NCBI GenBank assembly: GCA_000467715.1
Contig: AJFK01000977.1
Location: 1 to 64,000 of the forward strand
Source of the DNA: Hysterium pulicare CBS 123377
Lineage: Eukaryota; Ascomycota; Dothideomycetes; Hysteriales; Hysteriaceae
Length of the DNA stretch: 64,000 bases
Direction of reading: 5' to 3'
Part shown: one piece after another, positions 9,193-20,337 of the stretch
Position numbering within the stretch: the stretch's first letter is position 1
Layout: each line of letters opens with the position of its first letter
Notes under the pieces: model-generated
Databases searched by the model: none
Seen by the model: only the letters and a program-made list of their open reading frames with translations
What the model was told of the DNA's origin: nothing
Program-made: the position numbers and the translations under genes

Positions 9193-11856
9193 ATGGAGGG
9201 TGTTCCTAACCCACTCCGAGTAGGCACTCCGACAGCGGGGAGGAAGCCATCCGTCGATGAGGTCCCTTCAGCACTCCGCGTTGGGTCCCCGGTTGTGGGA
9301 AGCCCATTTTCTCAGACTCGACCCCCGCTCTCGCATCATTCTACTTCTGGATCCGACAGATTATCACAGCTCTTTCCTTCTCGCCCACAGTCTGTCGCCT
9401 CGATTAGAACCGACTTCGATTCCTCCAGAAGAACCTCGTACCCCTCTCCATTATCAACTCCTGGAGCGGAACCCGCATACCAGAAACCTCGCGCTCCAGC
9501 CCCTCCTTCCTTTTCAGAATCAACATCTTACGATTCCACACCTGAGCCTTTCAAGCAACAATACCCTTCCCCGGGCATACAATCGAGTGGGACGAAGCGG
9601 CTTCTAAGTAGACTGACGTCGCTTCGGACGGGGAGGGCAGGAGCACAGGGGAAATACGGAAGACTGGACGATGAGGACGATGGAAACAAGCTCAGAGGGC
9701 GGCTAAAGAATGTCGATGAGGTCGAAGAAAGTGCCGTATACGACTTGAGCGGATTTGACGGATCTCCCATAGCCATGAGAAACATGGAGGCAAAGAAAAT
9801 GATGAGCACTGCGGATTCTATCGAAGCTGAGCAAGGCCTGCTACAAGCCGGGTTTATGGCAGAATTTGAGAGACTGGAATCTCAGGGAAAGCCGGGAGTG
9901 TTAGGTGCGGGAATGGGTTCCGTGGTGGAAGCGCCCTTCGTCCACAATCCGGAGCCGAAGTCGAAGGCGCATCATCATCTTGGTCATCGCCGAGGGCCTT
10001 CTAATGTAGAAGTCGCAGCCCGTGAGGAAGCCCAGAAAGAGGCCGAGAAGGCTGGAGAAATCCTTGCCGTTTCGGAGGTTCCAATGGATATCAGCGAATT
10101 CGGTGGTGCTGATTTCGAGACTCGTAGTGTACTCACTACTAGCGGCGGGGATGTGGATGGAACCGCGAAGACAAGCTACTATTTCCCTCCGGATCCTGAT
10201 ATGCCAACCTGGCGGCCAATGTCTATGCATTGGTCATACATTTCTTTCCTAATAATCATTGCTCTAGCTCTGGCCGGCCTCCAAGAATTTCTCTGCCAAC
10301 TATCTATCAAAAGAACTCAAGAAGGCAAAGGGCTCATACAATTCTACAAAGCGAACGAACTCTCAATCACGGAATACTTCACTTGGAAATATGCACCCGT
10401 TCTCACTTTTGTCACCTACGGTATTCTCTGGCAGATCTCGGATTTTGAGGTCAAACGACTGGAACCTTTTTATCAACTCTCGAAGAAAACGGGGGCTACT
10501 GCAGCCGAGTCTTTGAATATGGATTATCTTACCTTCATGTCTTGGCTCGTACCGTTGAGGGCGTTAAAGCATAAACAGTACGCTGTCATATTCTCGTCAC
10601 TGGCCACACTGATTGCGGGAAGTCTGGTTCCTGTACTTCAATCGGCCTCGGTGAATATGTATCCACCAAAGAAGGATCGAAATGACAACGATCCGAAATT
10701 CGTGCGAATCGATCCAGTGTGGTCAAGAGCTGTGACAGCATCCCTGGGTGTTGTCGCCATCTGTGGCGCCGTTCTTCTGTTTCACCTGCAACGCAAGAGT
10801 GGTCTTCAATCTGATCCAAATGGGATCGCTGGTATCGCAGCCATGGCTACCCGAAGCCATATTCTCAATGACTTCCATGGACTCGACACCGCACCCATAG
10901 ATAAGATCCACAAGCAACTCCGCCATCGACGCTACATTCTTCACAAGAGCTCCTTGTGGCAGGGAGAATACATACGCAACAGTGAGGAGCGCATTCGCGA
11001 GCATGGAACCGATCCCCGCCCCCTGATGCTTCGGCGCCGCGCTGGAATCCCTTACATAGGCTTCATAATCCTCTTCGCCATTTTCATTCCAATCGCCATG
11101 TTCGTGGAAGGCGCGAACGTTCTGACGGAGAAAATCCCGTTCCTTCTCACGGCCATCGCCACCGCAGTCAAACTCCTCTGGGGCACTTTGGACTGCGACA
11201 TCCGTATGCTTGAGCCTTTCTACATCCTTTCCCTCCGAGGCGCACCTCCTCGCACTCTGACGCTTGACTACACTGGAACGATGCCCGGCTGGCTCTCCAT
11301 CAAAGCGCTCAGGAACAAACATTACATCGTCTCGCTCGTAGGTCTCGGCGCCATCATGACCGAAATCCTCACCGTGTGCGTCTCCTCCTTCTCCGTCGAC
11401 GGCAAGCGCTTCATCCCAGGCCAAGGCCACAACGCCTCGGACGAATCCGACGACCGATACAACTCCGAGCAAACCTTCCGTTCCTTCTGGGTCTCCTTCG
11501 GCCTGGTCCTCGGCATCCTCTTCTACCTCGTCTTCATCGCGGGTCTCGTCTACGTGCGCCGCAGCCACAAGTTCATGCCGCGGCAGATCGGCACCATGGC
11601 GTCTGTACTGGCCTTCATCCACCAGAGTAAGATGCTCGTGAGCTTCGTCGACACGGAGAAATTCAATAGCGATCAGATGACGCGGTATTTGGAGGGGCTG
11701 CCGAAGACGTATGCGCTGGGCTGGTTTTCCGGCAGGGATGGAGAGGATCATTTGGGGATTGATGAGGAGCCTATCTTGGCGCCTTATAAGTATGGCGTTG
11801 ATTGGACTAAGACTAGAGTTTTGGGGAGTCATATTGGGACTTGGGAGCATTATTAA
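9193..11856 (+). CDS. DUF3433 multi-pass membrane protein
   Basis: Single exon, 887 residues. Residues 1-330 are disordered, rich in Ser/Pro and acidic patches. The rest has the duplicated layout typical of fungal DUF3433 proteins, with two halves of similar design. The first has membrane segments near residues 349-368, 400-415, 462-480 and 514-533. The second has segments near 620-640, 654-667, 710-730 and 765-788. Each half contains a soluble motif of the same kind (FEVKRLEPFYQLSKK in the first, CDIRMLEPFYILSLRG in the second) followed by DY and W-L-x-x-L/I-x-A-L-x-x-K. The family is confined to fungi and has no assigned biochemical role. It probably sits in the plasma or an internal membrane. 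The ATG at 9193 is accepted because the whole frame is open from there. Confidence 0.85.
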   Translation: MEGVPNPLRVGTPTAGRKPSVDEVPSALRVGSPVVGSPFSQTRPPLSHHSTSGSDRLSQLFPSRPQSVASIRTDFDSSRRTSYPSPLSTPGAEPAYQKPRAPAPPSFSESTSYDSTPEPFKQQYPSPGIQSSGTKRLLSRLTSLRTGRAGAQGKYGRLDDEDDGNKLRGRLKNVDEVEESAVYDLSGFDGSPIAMRNMEAKKMMSTADSIEAEQGLLQAGFMAEFERLESQGKPGVLGAGMGSVVEAPFVHNPEPKSKAHHHLGHRRGPSNVEVAAREEAQKEAEKAGEILAVSEVPMDISEFGGADFETRSVLTTSGGDVDGTAKTSYYFPPDPDMPTWRPMSMHWSYISFLIIIALALAGLQEFLCQLSIKRTQEGKGLIQFYKANELSITEYFTWKYAPVLTFVTYGILWQISDFEVKRLEPFYQLSKKTGATAAESLNMDYLTFMSWLVPLRALKHKQYAVIFSSLATLIAGSLVPVLQSASVNMYPPKKDRNDNDPKFVRIDPVWSRAVTASLGVVAICGAVLLFHLQRKSGLQSDPNGIAGIAAMATRSHILNDFHGLDTAPIDKIHKQLRHRRYILHKSSLWQGEYIRNSEERIREHGTDPRPLMLRRRAGIPYIGFIILFAIFIPIAMFVEGANVLTEKIPFLLTAIATAVKLLWGTLDCDIRMLEPFYILSLRGAPPRTLTLDYTGTMPGWLSIKALRNKHYIVSLVGLGAIMTEILTVCVSSFSVDGKRFIPGQGHNASDESDDRYNSEQTFRSFWVSFGLVLGILFYLVFIAGLVYVRRSHKFMPRQIGTMASVLAFIHQSKMLVSFVDTEKFNSDQMTRYLEGLPKTYALGWFSGRDGEDHLGIDEEPILAPYKYGVDWTKTRVLGSHIGTWEHY

Positions 11857-13353
11857 GCGTTTATTATGCTATGTATTTGTTCGAAATATTTTAACATCTT
11901 ATGAAGGGTATGGGCGTCTTTGTTCGGCTATGGTAGGGTGTTTATGGGCATGGGGAAATTTTTGCAACTGGGTTGGTTTCAGCGTTGTATATCTTAGTAT
12001 TAACATTGCATATGAACACTCTGCCTTCTGAGTTTGAACTGTCTGCTGTATATTTGGGATGCCAAAGTTTAAGGTTGAGCCCTTGTCGCACGTGATTCAT
12101 TATAAGATTTAAGGAACCACCGCTCCTCTGAGTCTGTCATTATTTGGGGTGGTGTTGTGATAAAATTAAATGGTGTTGTGACAAAATAAGTAGTATTGTG
12201 ACACAAAAAAAGTGGTAGATAATCTCTCCTTCAGAGGCACGCATATACAACCAAATCTGTATCGTCTTGTAAAGAAAGAACAGGTTGACTAAACTTGTAA
12301 TTCTGGTATTAAGAAACCTGCAGTTCTAAAATTGGTACACGCTGTGAGCAAATGATATTCCTAAAGTACCGCAGTTTATCTCCGGTACTCTAACGCACAG
12401 CTGCTCGATCTGAACACAATTACCCGTGCGTGCGCCGTCATGGACGAAGATGAGGCTAACTGCAGTTACTATTAGATTGCTTGCCATGTTTCCCGTAGAA
12501 TAAGAGCACGGCTCGGCCCATTGAAAGCTAATCCGCATACGGCTTGACAAACGGGCCCCTAACCGCCATCCATCCCGCGCCCGTCCAACTACTCTTTTGC
12601 ATCGCCAACACATATCGAAAAATTGACAGCTCAGGAAGCTCATTTTCGATCGATCCACCCAGCCGGGCAGAGGCATGCATGCACGGCAAGGTCGTACGTC
12701 TTCTTGATAGTTGGCAATCGCAACGGCGGCAACCCATGCACCACACGCTGGTCTGCTCTCTGTAGAGTTAGTTGAGGCTTGCATCCTGCATCCATCCCGT
12801 TTCCCCGCAATAATTGTGCATTCGCGGGCCTAGGTGCGTGTCCGTAGTCTAGGTTGGCGGTCTCCTTTGCCAGATCGGCCCGGGCTTTCTCCCGTCTCAC
12901 TGTGACTTACCGCAGCGAGCGCAGCCATGGATCGATGCTCACAGCGATTCCTCGGAAGGGTCTTTTTGGCTCATCGGCTACCGCCCTTTGGCCTGCAGAC
13001 GAAGAGGAGTGTCAGTTGATCTCAGATCAACGTAATTGTCCTGAGCAAAGCATTCGTCCAGTCAAGTAAATTCCTAAGCTTGCGAAGGCAATGGGGCAGT
13101 ATAGCTCTTTCTAAGTATCTAGGTAGTTAAGGCAGAAAAACGTGAAATGCGAATTGTTCAATGCGTCCTTAGATTTAATGTTGCTGGGCTTCTTGAGGTT
13201 AAGCGTGCCGCCGGAGGGGTTCAACTTAACTCCGTCAGCCCCAACCCCTTCGAATACCCACTTCCCGAGAACGTCGCAACGGTCATCCTCAATATCTGTT
13301 CTGATATATCGAGAATTGTGCATCTTCGGTTCCTCTTGTGTCTGAAATACATC
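11857..13353. other. Gene-free interval DUF3433 / OF3
   Basis: About 1.5 kb. It contains a short imperfect tandem repeat at 12151-12212 and no recognisable gene. Reading frames on either strand around 12330-12900 lack conserved motifs. A TATCTAGGTAG word near 13116 resembles the CCTAGGTA element seen elsewhere. Confidence 0.5.
12151..12212. repeat. Short imperfect tandem repeat, about 21-nt period
   Basis: Three degenerate copies beginning at 12151, 12172 and 12192. Each carries (GG)TGTTGTGA or GTATTGTGAC followed by an A-rich half (AAAATTAAAT, CAAAATAAGT, ACAAAAAAAG). It lies about 300 bases after the DUF3433 stop. Confidence 0.6.
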
Positions 13354-14905
13354 ATGGACTATCGTGAGCGAATAGATTCCCTACGGAACGGCCTTGGTGG
13401 TGGGAGGGGAGACAGGATTCGTAACTCGGTAGAAGGGCTAGGTCTTGTCGCACCTGGAAAGGAGGGTGCGCCAATCACGTTCAAAAAAGTTGAGGTGCAA
13501 CAGTTGAATGAACGGGTCCATCAGTTGGCCAAATGTTTACTCGACGAGGATCGCCCATTTGCAATCCATCAACATGACTCAACGCTGCTTGATAAAGAAC
13601 TGGAAGATCTCCTAAGAGATCTGGGAAATGCAATTTGGACACGTAATATTCAGGAGCGCTCTCATCTTCTTCAAGCCGGCGAATCTTCTCACTACCCAAA
13701 AGACTTGTATTACCCCGAGGACAAAGCTGAGTCCGTACTGAAAATCTGTTGCACAGGCTGTCTCACTAATTCCTACATAGATTGAAAGACTGGCTGCGTC
13801 TCTTTGTTCTTCAGAGGTCACGGAATCTTCTCAAGAAGAGCAAAAGTTCTATGTCTAAAACACCAAAAACCCCTTCCAACGCCACCTTGATCAAATCAAC
13901 TATAAGCACCGGTCTATCTAGCTCTCACAAAACTCTATCAGCGTCATCATCAAGCCGAGTCTTACAGCGAAAGGTTATTCCGACCGCCAAAGGAGAGCAG
14001 CTAAACTTAAGGAGGCCTTGGAGTCCGGGCGTGGAGCCCAATGATGATGAAGACGAAGGCGATGTTCCTGAAGACGACGGGAAAGAAGGGACTAAAAAGC
14101 GCAGAATTTCTATCGACTTGACTAGCACGGTCTCCGAGGATTCCAGGGAGCCTACATGGCAGAGTAACCCGTCAAGTCAGGAGGCTCCGTTTGACCTTGA
14201 AGCGATGATGGACGATGTCATTGTTGGTGACAACCAAATAAATGGTGTAGGGGTGTCGACTCCAGTCAGCCAAAGTCCTCGTCCTCTTATCCAAGAAGGT
14301 CAGCTAGCCAATGCCCTCTTTCCGCCATGCTAAACTAAGACTTCACAGACAACAGGCTCAATCCTCCCGAAAATGAAGACGAGCTGAGTTCATTAAGGGA
14401 TGATGTGCGCATGAATCTATATATGTTGATTGACAGGGCCTCGCCCTTTTATAAAGCCAACGGCAAAGCCGACCTCCACGAAATCTGGGAGCTAGAAGTC
14501 GAATTAGACGCATTGCTTCTTAGATTACTCCAGCGACACTCGAGCGGTACTGCTACGCCTGCGCACCAGAAATGGAAAGTTCGTAGAATGGCCGTGCTTG
14601 CTTGGATCAATCTGCGACGTACCGTTCGGAAGGTAGAACAACAGGTCGAAGTTCATGTCGGCCAAGGTCCTCCGACCAGAGAGGCGAAAGCGCAAGCCCT
14701 TCATGGGACGAGCCGTAAAGATCGAAGCCAGCTTGACGGCGATCTCATACTAGCGCGGCAGGCGTGGCGGAAAGGGGTCGACGGGGAATCTTACGGCGAC
14801 CTCCTCGCGAAAGCTCTCAGAGATCTTACCAATTCCTCCGTAGAATGGGGAGAAGAATTGTCGTCATACAATGCAGTCCTACTGTCTTGGAATCTAGAGG
14901 TGTGA
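13354..14905 (+). CDS. Orphan family member OF3
   Basis: Exons 13354-13730, 13781-14298 and 14349-14905; 483 residues. The first intron is phase 2 with an unusual donor (GTCCGT) but a good CTAAT branch and CATAG acceptor; the second is phase 1 (GTCAGC, acceptor TTCACAG). Residues 1-126 are the N-module: SVEGLGL, LLRDLGNAIW, QERSHLL and DLYYPEDKAE. Exon 2 opens with LKDWLRLFVL, then a disordered linker with KKRRISIDLTS followed by acidic residues, which reads as an NLS beside a SUMO-interacting-motif-like IDLT. Exon 3 is the helical C-module (roughly residues 299-483), ending SYNAVLLSW. Function unknown. Confidence 0.75.
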
Positions 14906-16351
14906 ATAGCTGCTTGCTGGAGGTCTGCTGACCCCATGATCAAGATGCTTCGATCGATAGCGGGTTTACTTTTGGTGTCCGAGTTTCGGCTCAATCCGCC
15001 TGTATGGGGAGCGATTAATACCTTTGTATTGGCCAATTGTCTATCTCAATACATGACTTGCATTTTGGAGTACAAAAACTGAATGGATGATGGTCATCTT
15101 CCGCTTCAGCCTAAGGGAGACCTCGATTGGATGGGCCAGGTTTCAACTTCGACCAATCACAATGAAGATCGGACGCCCAATTTGCCAAGACCGTGAAGCC
15201 GCCATTTGACCTCATGGCGCTTTTAATCGAGCAGGAAAAAAACGACGTCTCATATCCAACATGCAAAAAGCCAAACTGGAGCACTCCGTCGCCACATTCT
15301 TTTTTTGCCCGCCTGACCTCACATAAGCCAGGGTAGATTATGCATGGTCCTTGTGACGAGACCAAGGTTTTCACTTGGTAGCGTAAAATAGCACAACAGC
15401 ACCTCGCCGTCTCATTATGCAAATTGAACGGCGACATACATTGAAATTCTGGACACCGCCAGATGAAGCCTGCCAACAGCGGCTGACACCACCGATGGCT
15501 CCGCTATTCACATAATCGGAAGGCTACAGTTTTTCCTAGCTCATCATGTACATCGAGCATCCAGATTCTACGAAGGATCGAAACACAAGGAATAACGCAA
15601 TGTATCCCCGGGACAGGTATGAAGAAACGAGCTCCTGAGGGTCTTCGGGACCGTGCCGGGGATGTTTTTCATAGATTTTCCCACGTTCTGAGCCAAGACT
15701 CTTGTTAACGGGTATTGCGTTACCATGCTTTGGCTTGGAGCAAAACTGGCTCGCTCCTTCTGTCGTACAGACTACTCTATTGTCGACGGCTCGGGTTCTC
15801 GACACGTCGCGCAACATAATTATAGCTTCCCATAGGCCATGTCGTCCCACAAACGACTCTCAAACGGTTGGGACATGTGGATGCTCCAGCCAGGTTCCTA
15901 CCCCTGTCTGTGTCTTCTGGGCTCGTGGGTTTTGAGCATGTCGTATCGATGTCGTTTGGGTACATGCATATGATTATCCTTTCTTTGAAAGCGAGATGGA
16001 AAGGATGTTCGACTTTAGTTACGGAAAAGGCTCTCTCCGTGGTGCTCATGGCTCTAAATCTAATTCTGCTGGTTGATTTTAATGTCACTTTCCGCCCGGC
16101 AGCGAACAGAAATGTTGCCCCGTACTTTTTTCGGCTTGCAGATCGCCTAGTTATTGGCTGATTTCGTTTCCAAGCTAGCCTGGTTGAAAGTATGTCTTGG
16201 ACATCTGGTTATCTGATCCCAAAGCAAACGAGAACATTCTTAGTTCGTTTCAGTTTCATTTGTCTTTTTTACGTTCCTATCCACCCATCCGTACTATGCT
16301 ACTTGTCGCCTTTTTCAATGCGCGATCAACTTAAAGAGAAAGGACGGGCAG
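14906..16351. other. Gene-free interval OF3 / OF4
   Basis: About 1.45 kb. Short reading frames on both strands show no conserved motif. No repeat or RNA gene was recognised. Confidence 0.5.
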
Positions 16352-16520
16352 CGAGTTGATTCGGTGTCTCGGACTAGACAAGCTCAATCGTAAGTTTTCT
16401 CCGAAGTTTGGCAGAACGGAAACTACTTCTGATTTCCTACGAAGTTGGGGTGCTGGTTGAGCTAACTATGAGAGTGCAGACGGGTCTCATTTACTCTCTC
16501 GTCTACCGAAGAAAGACTTC
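16352..16520 (+). pseudogene. Remnant of an OF-family N-module (5' part of OF4)
   Basis: The frame at 16352-16389 reads ELIRCLGLDKLN, matching the LGL start of the family N-module. It is followed by a well-formed intron (donor GTAAGT at 16390, GCTAAC branch, GTGCAG acceptor ending 16479). The next piece reads GSHLLSRLPKKDFY, matching the RSHLL...PKDLYYP end of the module. The central 70 or so residues, including the GxxxW segment, are missing. No in-frame ATG exists between the upstream TAA and the LGL motif. It is either decayed or extensively re-spliced; decay seems more likely. Confidence 0.5.
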
Positions 16521-16760
16521 TACGTGACAGGTGCTTCTTCTTCCTCAGCTGCAGACACTCGTAGGTTGCCGAGATACACCGACATAAAAGCTTACTAATC
16601 AAATCATAGTCCGACCGAACGCCTCTAAGACAGCGTAAACCACTTTCCAACAAGCATCAAGGGCAAACATCAGTCATCCTGGCCCGTTTTGGGGTGGATT
16701 GAGAATTCAAAGACAACATATGCGTTACTTCGGCCAAATCACCTCTGCCTGCCCGAGAAA

Positions 16761-17522
16761 ATGACCTCACCAATGACTCGCGGGCGCCCAGACTCAGGGA
16801 CTTCTCCAAAAAGACCACGCGAATCCGCACGAGGCGGCGACGAATGGCGGACTGTGGAACCTATCCCGCTTCCCAAAAGACCCAGAAACTGTAATTTCCC
16901 CAATATGTCTTCCGACGCATCAACGGCTTTGACCGTCGTCAATGGAAGCGAACTTACCTACGATTCGAGAGTGGGCAACGCACAAGGGCCCCAATGGTCC
17001 GCGACGGAGATTAAGAAGATGAGAACAGAAGTGTGGACACTTCTGCTTGAATCGATCTTCAATCCGCCTTCGAGCGATTTACCTATGCCAGGAAAAGGCT
17101 TCGAAGCCGAATGCAGACTCGACAAAATTTTGGGGATCCTGGCAGCATCTTCTCATGACGAAACACATTCGTCAGATTCAGTAAAGAGGGACGGCGGCTT
17201 AAGCAATGCTAAGCACCGGATTCTGACCGATTGGATATCGATCCGGTGCTCGGTGAGGAGTTTCAGAGAGAAATTTCCATCGCCATTGGAGCCTAAACAG
17301 ATCAACAGTATCGCTCAGAAATTGGATCCTAGAGATCAATGCAAGATAGCGGTTTCATGGATGAAGCTGCGAGAGAACGAGTTCCCAGCCTGGAGCAATT
17401 TCGAGGAGGAGCTGGCGGACATCATCATGGTAATCACGAGATTTCAGTTGGGATTTGGTCGAGGCCTTTTGCTGGATGGCTTCAAGAAATACAACCTGTC
17501 CCTGCGTCGTTGGTTCGGATGA
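16761..17522 (+). CDS. OF4 C-module reading frame
   Basis: Uninterrupted frame of 253 residues from the first in-frame ATG (MTSPM). The frame is open further upstream to about 16629 and may join an earlier exon. Residues 1-60 are a basic, Pro-rich linker (SPKRPRESARGG and LPKRPRNC are NLS-like). Residues 75-253 match the helical C-module of OF3, OF5 and OF6: an opening helix (MRTEVWTLLLESI), a central KHRILTDWISIR with a Trp shared by the paralogues, and the ending KKYNLSLRRWF. The N-module just upstream is badly shortened. The gene may therefore be a pseudogene that keeps one long frame, or a truncated paralogue. Expression is unknown. Confidence 0.6.
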   Translation: MTSPMTRGRPDSGTSPKRPRESARGGDEWRTVEPIPLPKRPRNCNFPNMSSDASTALTVVNGSELTYDSRVGNAQGPQWSATEIKKMRTEVWTLLLESIFNPPSSDLPMPGKGFEAECRLDKILGILAASSHDETHSSDSVKRDGGLSNAKHRILTDWISIRCSVRSFREKFPSPLEPKQINSIAQKLDPRDQCKIAVSWMKLRENEFPAWSNFEEELADIIMVITRFQLGFGRGLLLDGFKKYNLSLRRWFG

Positions 17523-19117
17523 GGATTGCAGTTCGGATCACGCGATCTAGTTCAGTGTTTCCCTTAGAGAGTATCTTTGTTTCATTCTACCAACCTTAAT
17601 CATCGATCAATGAACGCAATTTGTTTTGATTAGTTCCCGTCATAGAATGCTTTCGTTATGAAGACCATTCGTGAGCTGCATTCCTAGACTGTCCGATCTT
17701 TTGCTTTCATGGGAGTCACATGTTTTTTTCGGGCGAAAAACATCTTTGGGAATGATGCGATTGGGAGAGATATGAGATAGCCCGTAAATGGCCGCAACGT
17801 CCTCAACCTTTTGAGAGGTATTCCAACAAGTTTTCCGTACGGACGGCATTTGGCGTGCCAAGCTCGTTTTCTTCCAACACTGATTTTGGTCCTGAGAGAC
17901 GTCTAGGTATAATGATTGGTTGGACTCTGGATCATTTCTCCCGGACATTCAACAACAGAAGGCTAGGTAGATTACAGGGTTGCCGCCCGCTAAGGACTGC
18001 ACACTCACTGAGGATCATGTTACCACTTCCAAACTGGGTAAGCAGAGAGCAGAAGTCGTATAACGAGTTTCAGGTGCAGCTAAGACTCCACCAAAGCGTC
18101 ACACTCAGACGGTCCAAATCCCTCTGCAGAGCATAACAGTGCCAGCAGACGAGGACCAGGGTATACCCTAGAAGCCGCATGTATGAATAAGAAGTTGAAA
18201 CTTCAACATCATTTGCAGTATGTTTCCGAGATTCCAATAAAACTTGTGCAATCATTCACAGTGGGGCGAACACATCCCGGTCCTGCAAAACTGGCTACTG
18301 CAGTTCAACAAACATGCCTAAACTGCCTGCTCGGACACCGGCGAGCGGTATGTTCAATAGCACAAGACTTTTAATCGCTACAGTATTAAGTGTCCCAGCT
18401 GAAGTAAGGCCAGTGAGTAATATAGTATTTCTCTATCTACTAGGGTTTTTTTCTACGTTTTATGCTTCTTAGATGTTACCTAAGTAAATCTCTAAGAAAC
18501 AGCTGACTTGTGTAAGCGGATGTCCCATTATTTCCTAGCGGATGCCTGCTGCAACGTCAGCCCGCTTCCCCGCCTGCCACAACCTCCACGTCGTCATCGA
18601 TGCATTATTGTTGTACAATTGGTTCTTGGGACTCGTCAACACCAGCAATGGCTAGCTGTAAGCCAAAAATATGCTCAAGCTCCCGCGTCTGCATGGCGGC
18701 TATGTCCTTGCAAAATTCATGCAAATTTGAGATAATTTATTCGCGCACGGAGACGGGAACGGGCATTCTGCATTCTCTATCACCGTGTGAGCGGAAGATT
18801 TGCCCCTAGCAATGTCGGCAGGACATCTCGTTTGGCCTTAGTTCTTTTCTTCCCATCTTAAACGGCCAAGTAAGTTATTCGGGCTACAGAAGTTGCCTAG
18901 CACAATCTGTGTAATCGTGTCTTCAGGTACGACATTTGCCGTTGTCCCTTTGGCTGCCTCATTCCCGATTATCGGCAACGATTTGTGTCTACGATATCCC
19001 GAACCTCTCGCCTTAACGTTTTCATATTCTCGTTTCTTTGAAGCCTAGCTCATATACTACCAGAAACGGTGCCTTAATTCACCTCAGTCGGCCCTACTTA
19101 CGTACTTGCACAGCTCA
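17523..19117. other. Gene-free interval OF4 / OF5
   Basis: About 1.6 kb with no supported gene. Small frames near 17640-18380 and 18500-18810 lack conserved motifs. TTACCTAAGTAAAT-like words occur near 18475. Confidence 0.5.
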
Positions 19118-20302
19118 ATGGACGGATCAATCGTCGACTATCAAGACCGCGGCCAATGGCACCATAGATATAAATGGGGCCGAGGCTTCAGACTCAATGA
19201 CATAGTCAGACTTCTCGGCTTAAAAAGAGCTGGCCGGGGAAATCTACCCAGGTTTGATTATTATCCGGTTAAACAGCTATACAGAGTGATCGGGAACTTG
19301 CGAGTAAATTTGCCCATCCAGCTGGACGCTTTGCTTGATGCCGCAACGAATTTAGAGACCCTCAATAGAGATCTGGAAAAATTGCTTGAAAAGTATGGAA
19401 GTGCCATATGGAGTCATGACTCCGCAAGACCTCATTTACTCGTCGGCGGTAGTCCTCTGTATCCTAAGGACTTATATTATCCAGAGGACAAGGCTATGTG
19501 AGAAGTGACAGCATCACATTTCGGAGAAATCTCACTGACTTTACGTAAAGAATACTACAGCATCTTCACTGTTGGGCATTCGGCATGGCTTTGAAACATC
19601 GCAGTAACCATCCTCACATCTGGCGGTCTAAAACATCCCTCAAGGAAAGTGTTAAATTCAGTCCCACGGAAGAAACAATCCCCGATCAAGAAAGTCCTTC
19701 CCCGTCATATTCCGCTTTGTCTACCTGCGATCTGGACGGTCAACAAAGTCCTTCTACTGGGACAACTCCTACTCCAGGTCCTCAAGAACTAGCGGGAACA
19801 TCGGAGGGACCAAGCTCGATTGAGGTGCTGAAATCTAAGGCGGAGGGAGCACTTCGACTCCTGAGTGCAAACTCAACAGCCCTGTTGGACACCGGCAGGG
19901 CCGAAATGCCGACTGCTTCCTCTCGGCGCCTTCAAAGCAACTTTCTTAGTAATGGCAGTTCTTACAGCGATGACGAGGACCAAATGAACCCCATAAGCTT
20001 GCATGGTCGAGCCAACTACGATGGCCAGATTATGGAAACGGAGGAAGGGTTGATGCAAACTCCGAGCTTGAGCCGGGAAGGGTCTCCTTCCAGGAACGGA
20101 CATTCAACGCGCGATTCGGCCGACTCTGCAGGTAAGTTCAAGTTGTCTTACCTTGCTCGTCAAGCGTACTGATAATATCACAGGAGAAAAGGCCGAGTCC
20201 CTGGAGTCGCCAGGACACAATTACCATTCATCAGGACAAAGAGCTACCAGTCCGATTCTCATATCAGAGGACTCATCATCATCGGACGACGAGGTTGATG
20301 AC

Positions 20303-20337
<35 letters not shown>

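Noticed and set aside
10723-11850. 375-codon minus-strand frame inside the DUF3433 gene
   Set aside because: It is antisense to a well-supported membrane-protein coding region and has no own motifs; the frame is a by-product of codon bias.
12840-12910. tRNA-like stretch (TCCGTAGTCTAGGTTGG ... GGCCCGGG)
   Set aside because: Resembles the 5' part of a tRNA-Asp, but no T-arm (GGTTCGAATCC) or matching acceptor stem follows.
19551-19560. Acceptor CTACAG at 19560 for the first OF5 intron
   Set aside because: In the required phase it leads quickly to a stop; the acceptor GTAAAG at 19550 keeps the frame and rebuilds the family helix.
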